Assembly: GCA_965242855.1 (NCBI GenBank)
Contig: OZ251509.1
Coordinates: 2,728,001-2,792,000 of the forward strand
Source of the DNA: WTGU01 sp965242855
GTDB lineage: Bacteria > Pseudomonadota > Alphaproteobacteria > UBA828
Direction: 5' to 3'
Length of the DNA: 64,000 nt
Of this stretch, positions 25,838-38,291 are shown piece by piece; the first letter of the stretch is position 1, and every line of letters begins with the position of its first letter. Under the pieces are notes generated by a model that saw only the letters and a program-made list of their open reading frames with translations, was not told the DNA's origin and did no database searches. The position numbers were made by a program, and so were the translations under genes.

Positions 25838-26830
25838 TCACCGGGCCGGGCCGGTGTTCTCGGGGACGAGGGCCAGGGCGTCCTCGATCACTTCAGGGCC
25901 GGCGCCGGGGCGGGGGGCGTTTTGGGCGAGGAAACGGCGCCAGGCGCGGGCGCCGGGCAGGCCCGCGAAGAGCCCGTGCATGTGCCGGGCGATGGCGTGC
26001 AGCGGGGCACCGCCGGCCGTCATGCGGCGGATGTAGGGCAGCATGGCGCGGGCGACGTCGTGGCGGTCCGGCGGCGGGCGGGAAGCGTCTCCAAAGAGGC
26101 GCCGGTCGGCGGCGAGAAGCATCGTCGGGTCGCTATAGGCGGCGCGGCCGATCATGACTCCGTCGACCGCGCGGAGATGGCGCTCGGCTGCGTCGAGGTC
26201 TGCGACGCCGCCGTTGAGAACGATCTCGAGGGCCGGGAAATCTTCCTTCAGGCGATAGACCGCATCGTAGCGGAGCGGCGGCACCTTGCGGTTCTCCGCC
26301 GGGCTCAGGCCCTTGAGAATGGCGATGCGCGCGTGCACGGCGAAGCTGCGGACGCCCGCCTGGGCGACGCGCTCCACGAACGCCTTCAGGTCCTCGTAGG
26401 CGCCGCGGCCGTCGATGCCGATGCGGCATTTGACCGTGACCGGGAGATCGACCGCCCGCATCATCGCCACCGTGCACGTCGCCACCAGGGCGGGGCGCGC
26501 CATCAGGGCGGCGCCGAAGCCGCCGCGCCGCACGCGGGGGCTGGGGCAGCCGACATTGAGGTTGATCTCGTCGTAGCCGAAGGCTTGGCCGATCTCGGCC
26601 GCGCGGGCGAGCGTGTCCGGCTCCGCGCCGCCGAGTTGCAGGGCGAGCGGGCGTTCCGCCTCGTCGAAGCCGAGCAGCCGGGAACGGTCGCCGTGCAGGA
26701 CCGCCTCCGCCCCCACCATCTCGCTGTAGAGGAGCGTCCGGGCGGTGATCAGACGCAGGAAATAGCGCCCGTACCGATCGGTGCACGCCATCATCGGCGC
26801 GACGCTCAGCCGGCGGTCCAGCCCGTTCAT
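25838..26830 (-). CDS. dusA: tRNA-dihydrouridine synthase A
   Basis: FMN enzyme that reduces uridine 20/20a in tRNA. 330 residues from the ATG at 26830, which gives the family N-terminus LDRRLSVAPMMACTDRYGRYFLRL. The active-site Cys is in EINLNVGCPSPRV, followed by the DusA-type RRGGFGAALM. FMN-binding blocks VTVKCRIGIDG, FAVHARIAILKGLSPAENR and EIVLNGGVADLDAAERHL are present. It is divergent from the metF leader and upstream of rpsM on the same strand. Confidence 0.94.
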   Translation of the reverse strand: MNGLDRRLSVAPMMACTDRYGRYFLRLITARTLLYSEMVGAEAVLHGDRSRLLGFDEAERPLALQLGGAEPDTLARAAEIGQAFGYDEINLNVGCPSPRVRRGGFGAALMARPALVATCTVAMMRAVDLPVTVKCRIGIDGRGAYEDLKAFVERVAQAGVRSFAVHARIAILKGLSPAENRKVPPLRYDAVYRLKEDFPALEIVLNGGVADLDAAERHLRAVDGVMIGRAAYSDPTMLLAADRRLFGDASRPPPDRHDVARAMLPYIRRMTAGGAPLHAIARHMHGLFAGLPGARAWRRFLAQNAPRPGAGPEVIEDALALVPENTGPAR

Positions 26831-26864
26831 CGCGACCCTCGACGGGCGCGCGCGCGGCGGCTCC

Positions 26865-26893
26865 TTGACACCGCGCAGCATCTGCCCTATTGA
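26865..26893 (+). promoter_or_regulatory. promoter of the metF-metH operon
   Basis: TTGACA (26865-26870), 17 bases, then TATTGA (26888-26893). The predicted start near 26900 sits just before the riboswitch, so the aptamer would be at the very 5' end of the transcript. Confidence 0.75.
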
Positions 26894-26902
26894 GCCCGTC
26901 AC

Positions 26903-26956
26903 AGCGCCGATTTGAAGCGACAGCTTGCGGGCGCTCAAGAAATGCGGCTAAAGCGT
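26903..26956 (+). ncRNA. SAM-II riboswitch aptamer
   Basis: S-adenosylmethionine-binding RNA at the start of the metF transcript. P1 is AGCGCC (26903-26908) with GGCGCT (26930-26935). The loop carries the conserved GATTT (26909-26913) and GCTTGC, and the 3' side reads AAATGCGGCTAAAG (26940-26953), matching the AAATG-GCTAAA core of known SAM-II aptamers. A pseudoknot can form between CGAC of the loop and GTTG after the core. A terminator-like hairpin follows, so ligand binding probably lowers metF-metH expression. SAM-II is essentially an alphaproteobacterial class, consistent with the host. Confidence 0.9.
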
Positions 26957-26960
26957 TGGG

Positions 26961-26993
26961 GCCCGCCCGGCAAGAGCCGCGGCGGGCATTTTG
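26961..26993 (+). terminator. expression-platform terminator of the SAM-II riboswitch
   Basis: GCCCGCC-CGGC, loop AAGA, GCCG-C-GGCGGGC (26961-26987) forms an 11-bp stem with one bulge, followed by ATTTTG. It starts 5 bases after the aptamer core and over 100 bases before metF. It could be formed constitutively or switched by the upstream pseudoknot; which is not decidable by eye. Confidence 0.7.
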
Positions 26994-27111
26994 ATTCGGC
27001 GCAACCATCGGGGCAAGGCGCGGTGGCGGAGCGAGACGGCACCAGGCGGGCGCCGACCGGGAGACGGACCGGGCGCCGGCGAACACGGACCGCCGGGCGC
27101 GGAGGCGCGCG

Positions 27112-28037
27112 GTGAGCGCCGTCGCGCCGCTTTTCACCGAAGAGCCGCCGCCGGCCGCCGCCGCGCCGCCGGCGCTCGCGGTCTCCTTCGAGTTCTTCCC
27201 GCCGAGCACGGAACGGCGCGCGGAACGGCTCTGGGCCGCCGTCGAGCGCCTCGGGCCGCTGGCACCGCGCTTCGTCTCGGTGACCTACGGCGCCGGCGGT
27301 TCGACCCGGCGGCGCACCTTCGAGACGATCGCCCGCATCGCCGCCGAGACGCGCCTGACGCCGGCCGCGCATCTCACCTGCATCGGCGACACGCGGGACG
27401 GAATCGCCGAGACGGCGCGCGAATATTGGGGCGCCGGCATCAGGCACGTGGTCGCCCTGCGCGGGGATCCGCCGCAGGGAACGGCCCGCTTCGCGGCCCA
27501 CCCCCGGGGCTACCGCAACGCGGCGGAGCTGGTCGCTGGCCTCAAGCGAGTCGCCGACTTCGAGATCAGCGTCGCGGCCTATCCGGAAGGACACCCGGAG
27601 GCGCGGAGCGCGGCGGCCGATCTCGACAACCTGAAGCGCAAGCTCGATGCCGGCGCCAACCGGGCGATCACCCAGTTCTTCTTCGGCGCGGAGCGCTATC
27701 TGCGCTTTCGCGACGCGGCGGCGGCGGCCGGAATCCGCGCCCCGATCGTGCCGGGCATCCTCCCGGTGACCAACGTCGCCCGCCTGATGGATTTTGCGGC
27801 CCGCTGCGGCACCACCGTCCCGGGCTGGCTCGCGTCCCAGTTCGAGGGGCTCGACGACGACCCAGACACGCGGCGGCTGATCGCCGGATGGATCGCGATC
27901 GAACAATGCCGCGCGCTGGTGGCGCACGGCGTCCGTGAATTCCATTTCTACACGCTGAACCGCGCCGAGCTGACCCGCGCGATCTGCCACGCGCTCGGGG
28001 TCCGCGCACGGCCAGCGCGCCGGGCGGGGGACACCCC

Positions 28038-28041
<4 letters not shown>
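27112..28041 (+). CDS. metF: methylenetetrahydrofolate reductase
   Basis: Reduces 5,10-methylene-THF to 5-methyl-THF, the methyl donor for MetH. 309 residues from GTG 27112, preceded by GGAGG (27101-27105). Family blocks: SFEFFPPSTERRAERLW, VTYGAGGSTRRRT, AAHLTCIGDTRDGI, HVVALRGDPP, DNLKRKLDAGANRAITQFFF and VPGILPVTNV. The last bases overlap metH by 4 (GTGA). It is controlled by the SAM-II leader upstream. Confidence 0.96.
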
Positions 28042-31756
<3,715 letters not shown>

Positions 31757-31760
<4 letters not shown>

Positions 31761-32512
31761 CCGGCCTCCGCTTCGACTTCACCGGGCGCAACGCCTTCGT
31801 GACCGGTGCCGGCGGCGGCATGGGCCTGCGTGTGGCGCAGGAGCTGGTCGCCGCCGGCGCGCGGGCGACGCTTCTCGACGTGAAGCCGGCGCCGGACGGC
31901 CTCCCGGCGGGCGCCCGCTACGTCCGGGCCGACCTGCGTTCGGAGGAGGAAATCGCCGCGGCGCTGGCCGGGAGCTACACGGCCGCCGGGCGGCTCGACT
32001 ATCTGGTGAACGCCGCCGGCGTGTTGTGGTTCGGCCGCGACACGTCCGTGATCGAGATGGACCCGGCGGTGTGGGACGACGTCCTCGCCATCAACCTCAA
32101 GGGCGCGGCGCTGACGGCGCGCCATGCCGTGCCGCTGATGAAGCGGAGCGGCGGCGGCGCGATGGTGCACGTCTCCACCATCCAGTGCCTGCGCGGCGAC
32201 GCCGCGCCGCAGGATGCCTACCAGGCCTCCAAGGCGGGCCTGCTGGCGCTGTCGAAATCGCTCGCCATCCAGTTCGCGGGCGCGCGAATTCGCTCCAACG
32301 CGCTCCTGCCCGGCCCCACCCTGAGCCCGATGCAGCAGCGCTGGCGCGACGACCCGGCGATGGGCGCGGCCGTGGCCGCGGCGATCCCGCTCGGCCGGCT
32401 CGGCGCGCCCGAAGACATGGCCAACGCCATCCTCTTCCTCCTCTCCGACGCGGCCTCCTTCATCACCGGCGCCGAACTCGTCGTCGACGGCGGCCTCCTG
32501 GCGAAACCGTGA
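31757..32512 (+). CDS. short-chain dehydrogenase/reductase
   Basis: A 251-residue classical SDR oxidoreductase. The NAD(P)-binding glycine motif is VTGAGGGMG, the NAG-type motif is YLVNAAGV, and the catalytic residues are Ser in VSTIQ and the YQASK motif. The C-terminus ends DGGLLAKP, as in the FabG/3-oxoacyl reductase-like group. GTG 31757 overlaps the metH stop by 4 bases, so it is translated from the met transcript and should share riboswitch control. The substrate is unknown. Confidence 0.88.
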
Positions 32513-32600
32513 GGCATTTCGATCCTTCGCGAGGGCAGAGCTGTAACGGGATGCTCAAGCAGGGTAGCGTGAGAACAACCGAGCCCACGGCTAATCATCT

Positions 32601-34973
32601 ATGAACGCTTTGGCCCGAAAATCAGAACGCCGATCAGAGCGTCTCCTATACGACCTGTTGGCATCTCAGGGGTGGGACTTGAGGTCCCCTCCTCGCGGAG
32701 ACCTGTACCTGCAAGCGGAGTACAGAGCCGACGAGAATCTTGCGGAGGCGCTGAAGAGGGCTAGCAAGTCCGGTAGCGGATCGGGCATACCGGAAGCAAT
32801 TCTCGCAGACGGGGGTCAACCGCTCCTGGTGGTCGAAGCCAAGGCGTCGCCGGGTGCTATCGACCAAGTGGTAGCGGACGCGAAAGGGTATGGCGATGCT
32901 CTGATCGCACATGGTCACCATCCGCTCTTGGTCGCTCTCGCTGGCACCGAAGCGGAGGAGTTTAGCCTGAAAGTTCTGAAGCGTGATGGTGCACAGTGGG
33001 TTCACATCACTTACGATGGACATCCGATCAACTGGATTCCGGGAAAGGTGGATGTTAGACGACTGACCGTCCCTGGATCGAGCGCTGAGATTCGACCCAC
33101 ACCTCCGCCCGACTATGTGCTGGCCGATAGAGCCGACGAGATCAACCGCCTGCTGCGGGAAGCGGATATCAAGGACGAGTACCGTCCTACTCATGTCGCG
33201 GCGATCATGCTCGCTCTGTGGCACTCGAAGGGTATCGTCCGACGCGATTCCCACTACATCCTCCGAGACGTGAATACGGCGTGCCGTGACGCTCTGATAG
33301 GGGCGGCGAAGGCAAGTCTCGCCAAGAGCATTCGCGTCGATGAAGCCAACAAGAAGCTTCAGAAAAACTCGATTGCCATTGCCCGAATCCTGGAGCGACT
33401 GAATGTCACCGTATTAACCGCAGAGCATGACTATCTAGGCCAACTTTACGAAACTTTCTTCCGCTACACGGGTGGGAACACCATCGGTCAATACTTCACG
33501 CCTCGACACATCACGAGAATGATGGTCGATGTCTGTGAAGCGTCCAGCTCGGATGTGGTTTTGGACATTGCGTGTGGGACAGGTGGATTCTTCGTCGCGT
33601 TCATGGATCGGCTCGTCAAGAAAGAGCATCTCTCTCGAACTGCGATGGTGAATGTCATTCAGAAACAGCTCCTGGGATTCGAGAGTGAACCAAACACTGC
33701 CGCACTGTGCGCAGCCAATATGATCCTTCGTGGTGACGGGTCAACACGGATCACCCAGGCGGACTCTCTGACGATGAAGGACTTCCCGATTGGGGAAGCT
33801 ACGATCGCGGTCATGAATCCTCCGTTTCCTCACAAGAACACAGACACGCCGGTTGAGCGCTACATCGAACGCAGCCTGGAAGGGTTGCGGCAAGGCGGCA
33901 AACTGGCTGTGGTCGTCCCTTCGAGCCTGTTAGCCAAAGCGAGCAAGGGAGCATGGCGTGAGCGGATTCTGTCTCGAAATACGCTGACCGCGATTTGCCA
34001 GTTGCCAGATGAGCTGTTCCAGCCATTCGCGTCCGTTACTACATCCATCGTTTTCCTAACCAAGGGACGACCGCATCAGGCGACTCGCCGCACGGCGTTC
34101 ATTCGGCTTCATCATGACGGTCTGACCCTTCGCAAGAACGCAAGGGTGCGCCGGGAATCGGAACCTGACCAAGTACCACTCGCGATAGATGCCATCGTGA
34201 ACAACACGGAGACTCCGGGATTTAGCTCGACGTGTTCGGTTTCGGGCCGCGACGAATGGTCAGCGGGTGCCTACATCACGTCTGCTATGCCGAACGAAGA
34301 CGCACTCCGATCCGTAATCGACGTGCTATTACGTCGTCTCACATCATTCTACGCTCGATATGCAGCGGAAATAGCCGCTCAACGTCAAGCCATAGATGAC
34401 GGGGAAATAGAAGTGCATTCCTACAAGAAACTTCTGTCCCCGAGACGACGTGCAAATGCCGCAAAGCTGCCGAACGAGCACAACACTATTGGCAGTGCGT
34501 TCGACATTTACTACGGTATGAAGGAACTCCATTCCCGTGACGGCATAGCGGATGGTAAAACCCTGATTATTTCCCCAACAGAGAGTTACAATGGAACAGA
34601 TGGATGGCTTGATTTCGATACCGTCATGGAACCAGGTTTCGTAACCGCTGCTCAGACCGGAAGTATCGGTGAGGCATTCGTTCAGCTTGAGCCGTGCGCT
34701 GTGAATGATGATTGCTTGGTACTCCTCCCAAAAAGCGGCCAGCACGCCAGTATCGCTAGACTGGTGATTGCGGCAGCCGTCATTCATTCAGAAAAATGGC
34801 GATTCAACTACGGAAGAAAATTGACGCCGAACAGAATCGCGCGGTTTCCTCTGCATGTATCGAAGTCAATGGAGTCGTGGGTCGAGGGACAACTTTGGAG
34901 TGTACGAAATGTGGTGTCCGCGAGTCTCGCTCCGTATTCGGATGACGAAATTTCTATTTGGTACGAAAATTGA
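32601..34973 (+). CDS. fused restriction-modification protein: PD-(D/E)xK-like nuclease, N6-adenine methyltransferase, specificity domain (type IIG-like)
   Basis: A 790-residue protein. Residues 1-130 resemble the N-terminal nuclease of HsdR, with Glu65 (IPEAIL), Glu79 and Lys81 (LLVVEAKA) forming a plausible catalytic set. Next come the helical HsdM-like segment (QLYETFFRYTGGNTIGQYFTPRHITRMM) and the methyltransferase core with SAM motif DIACGTGG (322-329) and catalytic NPPF (406-409). About residues 620-790 look like a target-recognition domain (FDIYYGMKELHSRDG through KLTPNRIARFPL). No separate HsdR or HsdS gene is adjacent. The gene is visibly more A/T-rich than its neighbours and interrupts core genes, suggesting transfer. 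Whether the nuclease is active is not known; it could be a solitary methyltransferase. Confidence 0.85.
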   Translation: MNALARKSERRSERLLYDLLASQGWDLRSPPRGDLYLQAEYRADENLAEALKRASKSGSGSGIPEAILADGGQPLLVVEAKASPGAIDQVVADAKGYGDALIAHGHHPLLVALAGTEAEEFSLKVLKRDGAQWVHITYDGHPINWIPGKVDVRRLTVPGSSAEIRPTPPPDYVLADRADEINRLLREADIKDEYRPTHVAAIMLALWHSKGIVRRDSHYILRDVNTACRDALIGAAKASLAKSIRVDEANKKLQKNSIAIARILERLNVTVLTAEHDYLGQLYETFFRYTGGNTIGQYFTPRHITRMMVDVCEASSSDVVLDIACGTGGFFVAFMDRLVKKEHLSRTAMVNVIQKQLLGFESEPNTAALCAANMILRGDGSTRITQADSLTMKDFPIGEATIAVMNPPFPHKNTDTPVERYIERSLEGLRQGGKLAVVVPSSLLAKASKGAWRERILSRNTLTAICQLPDELFQPFASVTTSIVFLTKGRPHQATRRTAFIRLHHDGLTLRKNARVRRESEPDQVPLAIDAIVNNTETPGFSSTCSVSGRDEWSAGAYITSAMPNEDALRSVIDVLLRRLTSFYARYAAEIAAQRQAIDDGEIEVHSYKKLLSPRRRANAAKLPNEHNTIGSAFDIYYGMKELHSRDGIADGKTLIISPTESYNGTDGWLDFDTVMEPGFVTAAQTGSIGEAFVQLEPCAVNDDCLVLLPKSGQHASIARLVIAAAVIHSEKWRFNYGRKLTPNRIARFPLHVSKSMESWVEGQLWSVRNVVSASLAPYSDDEISIWYEN

Positions 34974-35027
34974 ATATGCACCTACAAGTGTACTTTCTGC
35001 AAGCGTGGTAGGGCGTTCCTCTTTTTG

Positions 35028-35119
35028 ATCTTCCGGGCCATAGGGAGCGCCGACCGTCCGGGGCCGCATTCGCCAGAGAGCGAAATATAAAGAAACTGCG
35101 GGCCTGGAGACCCGCGCAC
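35028..35119. repeat. dispersed intergenic palindromic element
   Basis: The interval between the restriction-modification gene and folK. It ends in TGCGGGCCTGGAGACCCGCG followed by CAC (35097-35119), nearly identical to 25797-25819. Upstream sequence (ATCTTCCGGGCC, CGACCGTCCG, CGCATTCGCCAGAGAGCGAA) resembles the copy before rpsM. No gene or terminator with a T run is seen. Confidence 0.6.
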
Positions 35120-35644
35120 TTAAAAGAGGGGGCCGGATTCGAGCGGCTCGACGACCTGGCCCGGCGGCAGGACGGCGAGGAGGGCGGCGGCGGTGACGCC
35201 CGTCTCGGGATGGCGCCATTCCGGTGCCGCCTCGGCGAGCGGCACCAGCACGAAGGCCCGATGCGCGAGCCCCGGATGGGGCAGGGTGAGCGCCGGTCCC
35301 TCGTCGCCGGCGGCACGGCGCATGACGCGGCCGCGATAATCCAGGAGGTCGAGATCGAGCGGCCGCGCGGCGCCGGCCGCGCTCCGCCGGCGGCCGAACC
35401 CGGCCTCGACCGAAAGCAGGCGCGCCATGAGCGCCTGCGGGGGAAGCGCGGTCTCCACCCTGGCCACGCCGTTGACGAACCAGGGGCCCGCGGCCGGCGG
35501 GAGCGGCGCGCTGCGATACCACCGGGAACGCGCCGCCGTCCTTATCCCGGCGGCCGCGAGCGCCGCGAGCGCGGCGTCCAGCCCCCGCGCCGGCGGACCG
35601 TGCCGCGCGGTCGGGAGGTTCGCGCCGAGGGCGATCAGGATCAT
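35120..35644 (-). CDS. folK: 2-amino-4-hydroxy-6-hydroxymethyldihydropteridine diphosphokinase
   Basis: Pyrophosphorylates the pterin precursor in folate synthesis. 174 residues from the ATG at 35644 (ILIALGANLPTARHG). Conserved blocks are WYRSAPLPPAAGPWFVNGVARVET, ARLLSVEAGFGRRRS, the RPLDLDLLDYRG motif and LPHPGLAHRAFVLVPLAE. The start overlaps the livM stop by 4 bases, an odd but clear translational link between folate synthesis and the transporter operon. Confidence 0.94.
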   Translation of the reverse strand: MILIALGANLPTARHGPPARGLDAALAALAAAGIRTAARSRWYRSAPLPPAAGPWFVNGVARVETALPPQALMARLLSVEAGFGRRRSAAGAARPLDLDLLDYRGRVMRRAAGDEGPALTLPHPGLAHRAFVLVPLAEAAPEWRHPETGVTAAALLAVLPPGQVVEPLESGPLF

Positions 35645-36705
35645 CGCCGCTCTTCCTTGCCGCTTCGGGAGGGTTCGACGAAGGAGAAGGCGGCCGGGTC
35701 GAACACGAGGCGCCGCTGCACCGGGAAGAACCGCAGGTCGAGCCGCTCGGCGACGAGGCCCCAGAGGCCCTGCGGCGCCCGCAGCATCATGACGACGGCG
35801 GCGGCGCCCAGCACGATGAGATACCAGCTGCCGAAATCGGCGAGCAGCGCGCGCAGCAGGAAGAAGACGACCACGCCCACGATCGGCCCCTCGATCGTGC
35901 CGATGCCGCCGATCACCACGATGAAGATGACGTTGGCCGTCCAGTCCACCACGCTGAAGCCGGCCTCGGGCGAGATGCGGAGCTTGGTGAGGAAGATCAG
36001 CGCGCCCACCATGCCGGTGCCGAACGCGGCGACGATGTAGACCCAGACCTTGGTGCGGAAATTGTCGACGCCGAGGCTGCCGGCGGCGGCCTCGGAATCG
36101 CGGATCGCCGTCAACGCCAGGCCGTGGCGCGAGCGCAGCAGCAGATAGACCAGCGCGACGGCGCCGACGGCGACCGCCAGCGCCGTCCAATAGACCGCCG
36201 TCTCCCGCCACATGCGGCTCGCGGCGATGCCCTTGACCACGGCGGCGGGCAGGCTCATGCCGGAGCCGCCGCCCAAGGCGGAGACCTGGGCGAAGGAGAG
36301 CATGTACACCTCGGCCACGACCCAGGTGCCGATGGCGAAATAGGCGCCGCGCAGGCGGAAGACGACGAACGCCGTCGGCACCGCGAAGAGCGCCGCCGCG
36401 ACCCCGGCGAGCGGCAGCGCGGCCAGCGGATGGACGCCGGCGTGCATCGCCAGCGCGAAGAGCGCGTAGCCGCCCAGGCCGAGAAACGCCTGCTGGCCGA
36501 TGGAGACCAGCCCGGCATAGCCCGCGAGCAGGTTCCACAGCTGGGCGAGGGCGAGGTAATACGCGATCTCCACGATCGTCCGCATGTCCGCCCGCCCGCC
36601 CCAGAAAGGGAGCGAGACCAGCACCGCGAGGCCCGCGAGGCCGACGAAGGCGCCGTAGCGGCTGGCCCGCGTGCCGCGCTCGACGCGCCAGGGCGCAGGA
36701 GTCAT
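35641..36705 (-). CDS. livM: branched-chain amino-acid ABC transporter, permease LivM
   Basis: Inner-membrane permease of a LIV-type importer, 354 residues, about ten membrane helices. The family signature GYAGLVSIGQQAFLGLGGYALF and the loop DSEAAAGSLGVDNFRTKVWVYIVAAFGTGMVGAL are clear. The C-terminus has a 40-residue cytoplasmic tail. The start at 36705 overlaps the livH stop by 4 bases. Confidence 0.92.
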   Translation of the reverse strand: MTPAPWRVERGTRASRYGAFVGLAGLAVLVSLPFWGGRADMRTIVEIAYYLALAQLWNLLAGYAGLVSIGQQAFLGLGGYALFALAMHAGVHPLAALPLAGVAAALFAVPTAFVVFRLRGAYFAIGTWVVAEVYMLSFAQVSALGGGSGMSLPAAVVKGIAASRMWRETAVYWTALAVAVGAVALVYLLLRSRHGLALTAIRDSEAAAGSLGVDNFRTKVWVYIVAAFGTGMVGALIFLTKLRISPEAGFSVVDWTANVIFIVVIGGIGTIEGPIVGVVVFFLLRALLADFGSWYLIVLGAAAVVMMLRAPQGLWGLVAERLDLRFFPVQRRLVFDPAAFSFVEPSRSGKEERR

Positions 36706-37571
36706 CGGTCGCGCGTCCTGGGAAAGAGGCCGTTGGGCCGGACCACGAGCACCAGCAGGAAGGCGACATGGCCGGCGAGGAGCTGCCCGCCGGGATGGAA
36801 CTTGGCGCCGACGGCCTGGGCCACGCCCAGGATCACGCCGCCGGCGAGCGTCCCCCACGGGCTGCCGAGGCCGCCGATGATCACGGCCTCGAACGCATAG
36901 AGCAGGCGCGCCGGCCCGATCGCCGGCGAGAAATTCGTGCGGATCGCCATGAAGGTCCCGGCGAGGGCAACGACCGCGAGCGCGAGCGCCATGGCCAGGG
37001 CGAAGATGTGACGGTCGTTCACCCCCATCAGGGCGGCGGTGTCGCGATCGTCGGAGGTCGCGCGGAAGGCGGCGCCCAGCCGGGTGCAGGAAAGCAGCAC
37101 CTGCAAGCCGGCGATCACGACGACCGCGGAGAGGAAGACGAGGAGCGGGAACCAGCCGATCGCGATCCGCTCGCCGACGGCGATGCTCGCCGTCTCCAGC
37201 GCGCCGACCTGAAGCCGGCGGGTGTCGGCGGAGAACACCTCCAGCAGGACGTTCTGGATCACGATCGAGAGGCCGAAGGTCACCAGCAGCGGCGGCAGGA
37301 TGTCGCGCCCGAGCGTGAAGTTGAGGACGCCCCGTTGCAGCGCGTAGCCGAGGCCCGCCAGCGCCGGCACGGTGACGACCAGGCTCAGCAGCGGATGGAG
37401 GCCGGTGCCCTGGACCACGGCGAGGCCCAGGAACGCCGCCAGCACGATGAGATCGCCGTGGGCGATGTTGACCAGCCGCATCACGCCGAAGATCAGCGAG
37501 AGGCCGGTCGCGAACAGCGCGTAGAGCCCTCCCAGCAACACGCCCTGGACGATGGCGTCGAGCCACTCCAT
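36702..37571 (-). CDS. livH: branched-chain amino-acid ABC transporter, permease LivH
   Basis: Second permease of the importer, 289 residues. The start matches the family: a first helix with VQGVLLGGLYALFATGLSLIFGVMRLVNIAHGDLIVLAAFLG. The coupling segment GAAFRATSDDRDTAALMGVNDRHIFALAM and the AIGPARLLYAFEAVIIGGLGSPWGTLAGGVILGVAQ block are also typical. It pairs with LivM in the membrane. Confidence 0.93.
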   Translation of the reverse strand: MEWLDAIVQGVLLGGLYALFATGLSLIFGVMRLVNIAHGDLIVLAAFLGLAVVQGTGLHPLLSLVVTVPALAGLGYALQRGVLNFTLGRDILPPLLVTFGLSIVIQNVLLEVFSADTRRLQVGALETASIAVGERIAIGWFPLLVFLSAVVVIAGLQVLLSCTRLGAAFRATSDDRDTAALMGVNDRHIFALAMALALAVVALAGTFMAIRTNFSPAIGPARLLYAFEAVIIGGLGSPWGTLAGGVILGVAQAVGAKFHPGGQLLAGHVAFLLVLVVRPNGLFPRTRDR

Positions 37572-37577
37572 CGCGCC

Positions 37578-38291
37578 TCAGACCCCGAAATAGGCGCGGG
37601 CGATGTCGGCGCGGGCGAGGCTCTCCGGCCGGCCCTGGAGGGAGATCAGGCCCTCGCGAAAGCAGAAGACGCGGTCCGCCGCGGAAAGCGCCCGGTCGAT
37701 GTCCTGTTCGACGACGACCACCGTCGTCCCCTGCGCGACGATCCTGGGCAGGACGGCGTAGATCTGCCGGACGACCACGGGCGCGAGGCCGAGGCTGAGC
37801 TCGTCGCAGAGGAGCAGCGCCGGGTTGCTCATCAGCGCCCGGCCAATGGCGCACATCTGCTGCTCGCCGCCGCTGAGCGCGGTGCCCGGCACGGCGCGGC
37901 GTTCGCGCAGCGCCGGAAACAGGCCGTAAACCCGCTCGAGCCCCCAGAACCCCCGGCGCCCCGCATAGGCGCCCAGGCGCAGGTTCTCCTCGACCGAAAG
38001 CGAGGGGAAGAGAAGGCGCCCCTCCGGCACCAGGGCGACGCCGCGCCGGACGATCGCGTGGGCCGGAAGATGGCCCACCGCCTCGCCCGCGAAGGTCACC
38101 TGCTCCGGGGCCGAGGGGAGCTGCCCGGCCACGCTTCGCAGGAACGTCGACTTGCCGGCGCCGTTGGCGCCGACGATGGCCGCGGTCTCGCCGCGTTCGA
38201 TGGCGAGCGCGATCCCGAACAACGCCTGGAAGTCGCCGTAGAAGGCGGTGAGCGCACGGGTCTCCAGGATGGTCCCGGGCGGCGCGCTCAT
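37578..38291 (-). CDS. livF: branched-chain amino-acid ABC transporter, ATP-binding protein LivF
   Basis: ATPase subunit, 237 residues. Walker A GANGAGKST, the signature ALSGGEQQMCAIGRAL, and Walker B LLLCDELSLGLAP are all present; VVEQDIDRALSAADRVFCF is the H-loop region with Gln-Asp where most have a His-containing switch. It overlaps livG by 4 bases. Confidence 0.94.
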   Translation of the reverse strand: MSAPPGTILETRALTAFYGDFQALFGIALAIERGETAAIVGANGAGKSTFLRSVAGQLPSAPEQVTFAGEAVGHLPAHAIVRRGVALVPEGRLLFPSLSVEENLRLGAYAGRRGFWGLERVYGLFPALRERRAVPGTALSGGEQQMCAIGRALMSNPALLLCDELSLGLAPVVVRQIYAVLPRIVAQGTTVVVVEQDIDRALSAADRVFCFREGLISLQGRPESLARADIARAYFGV

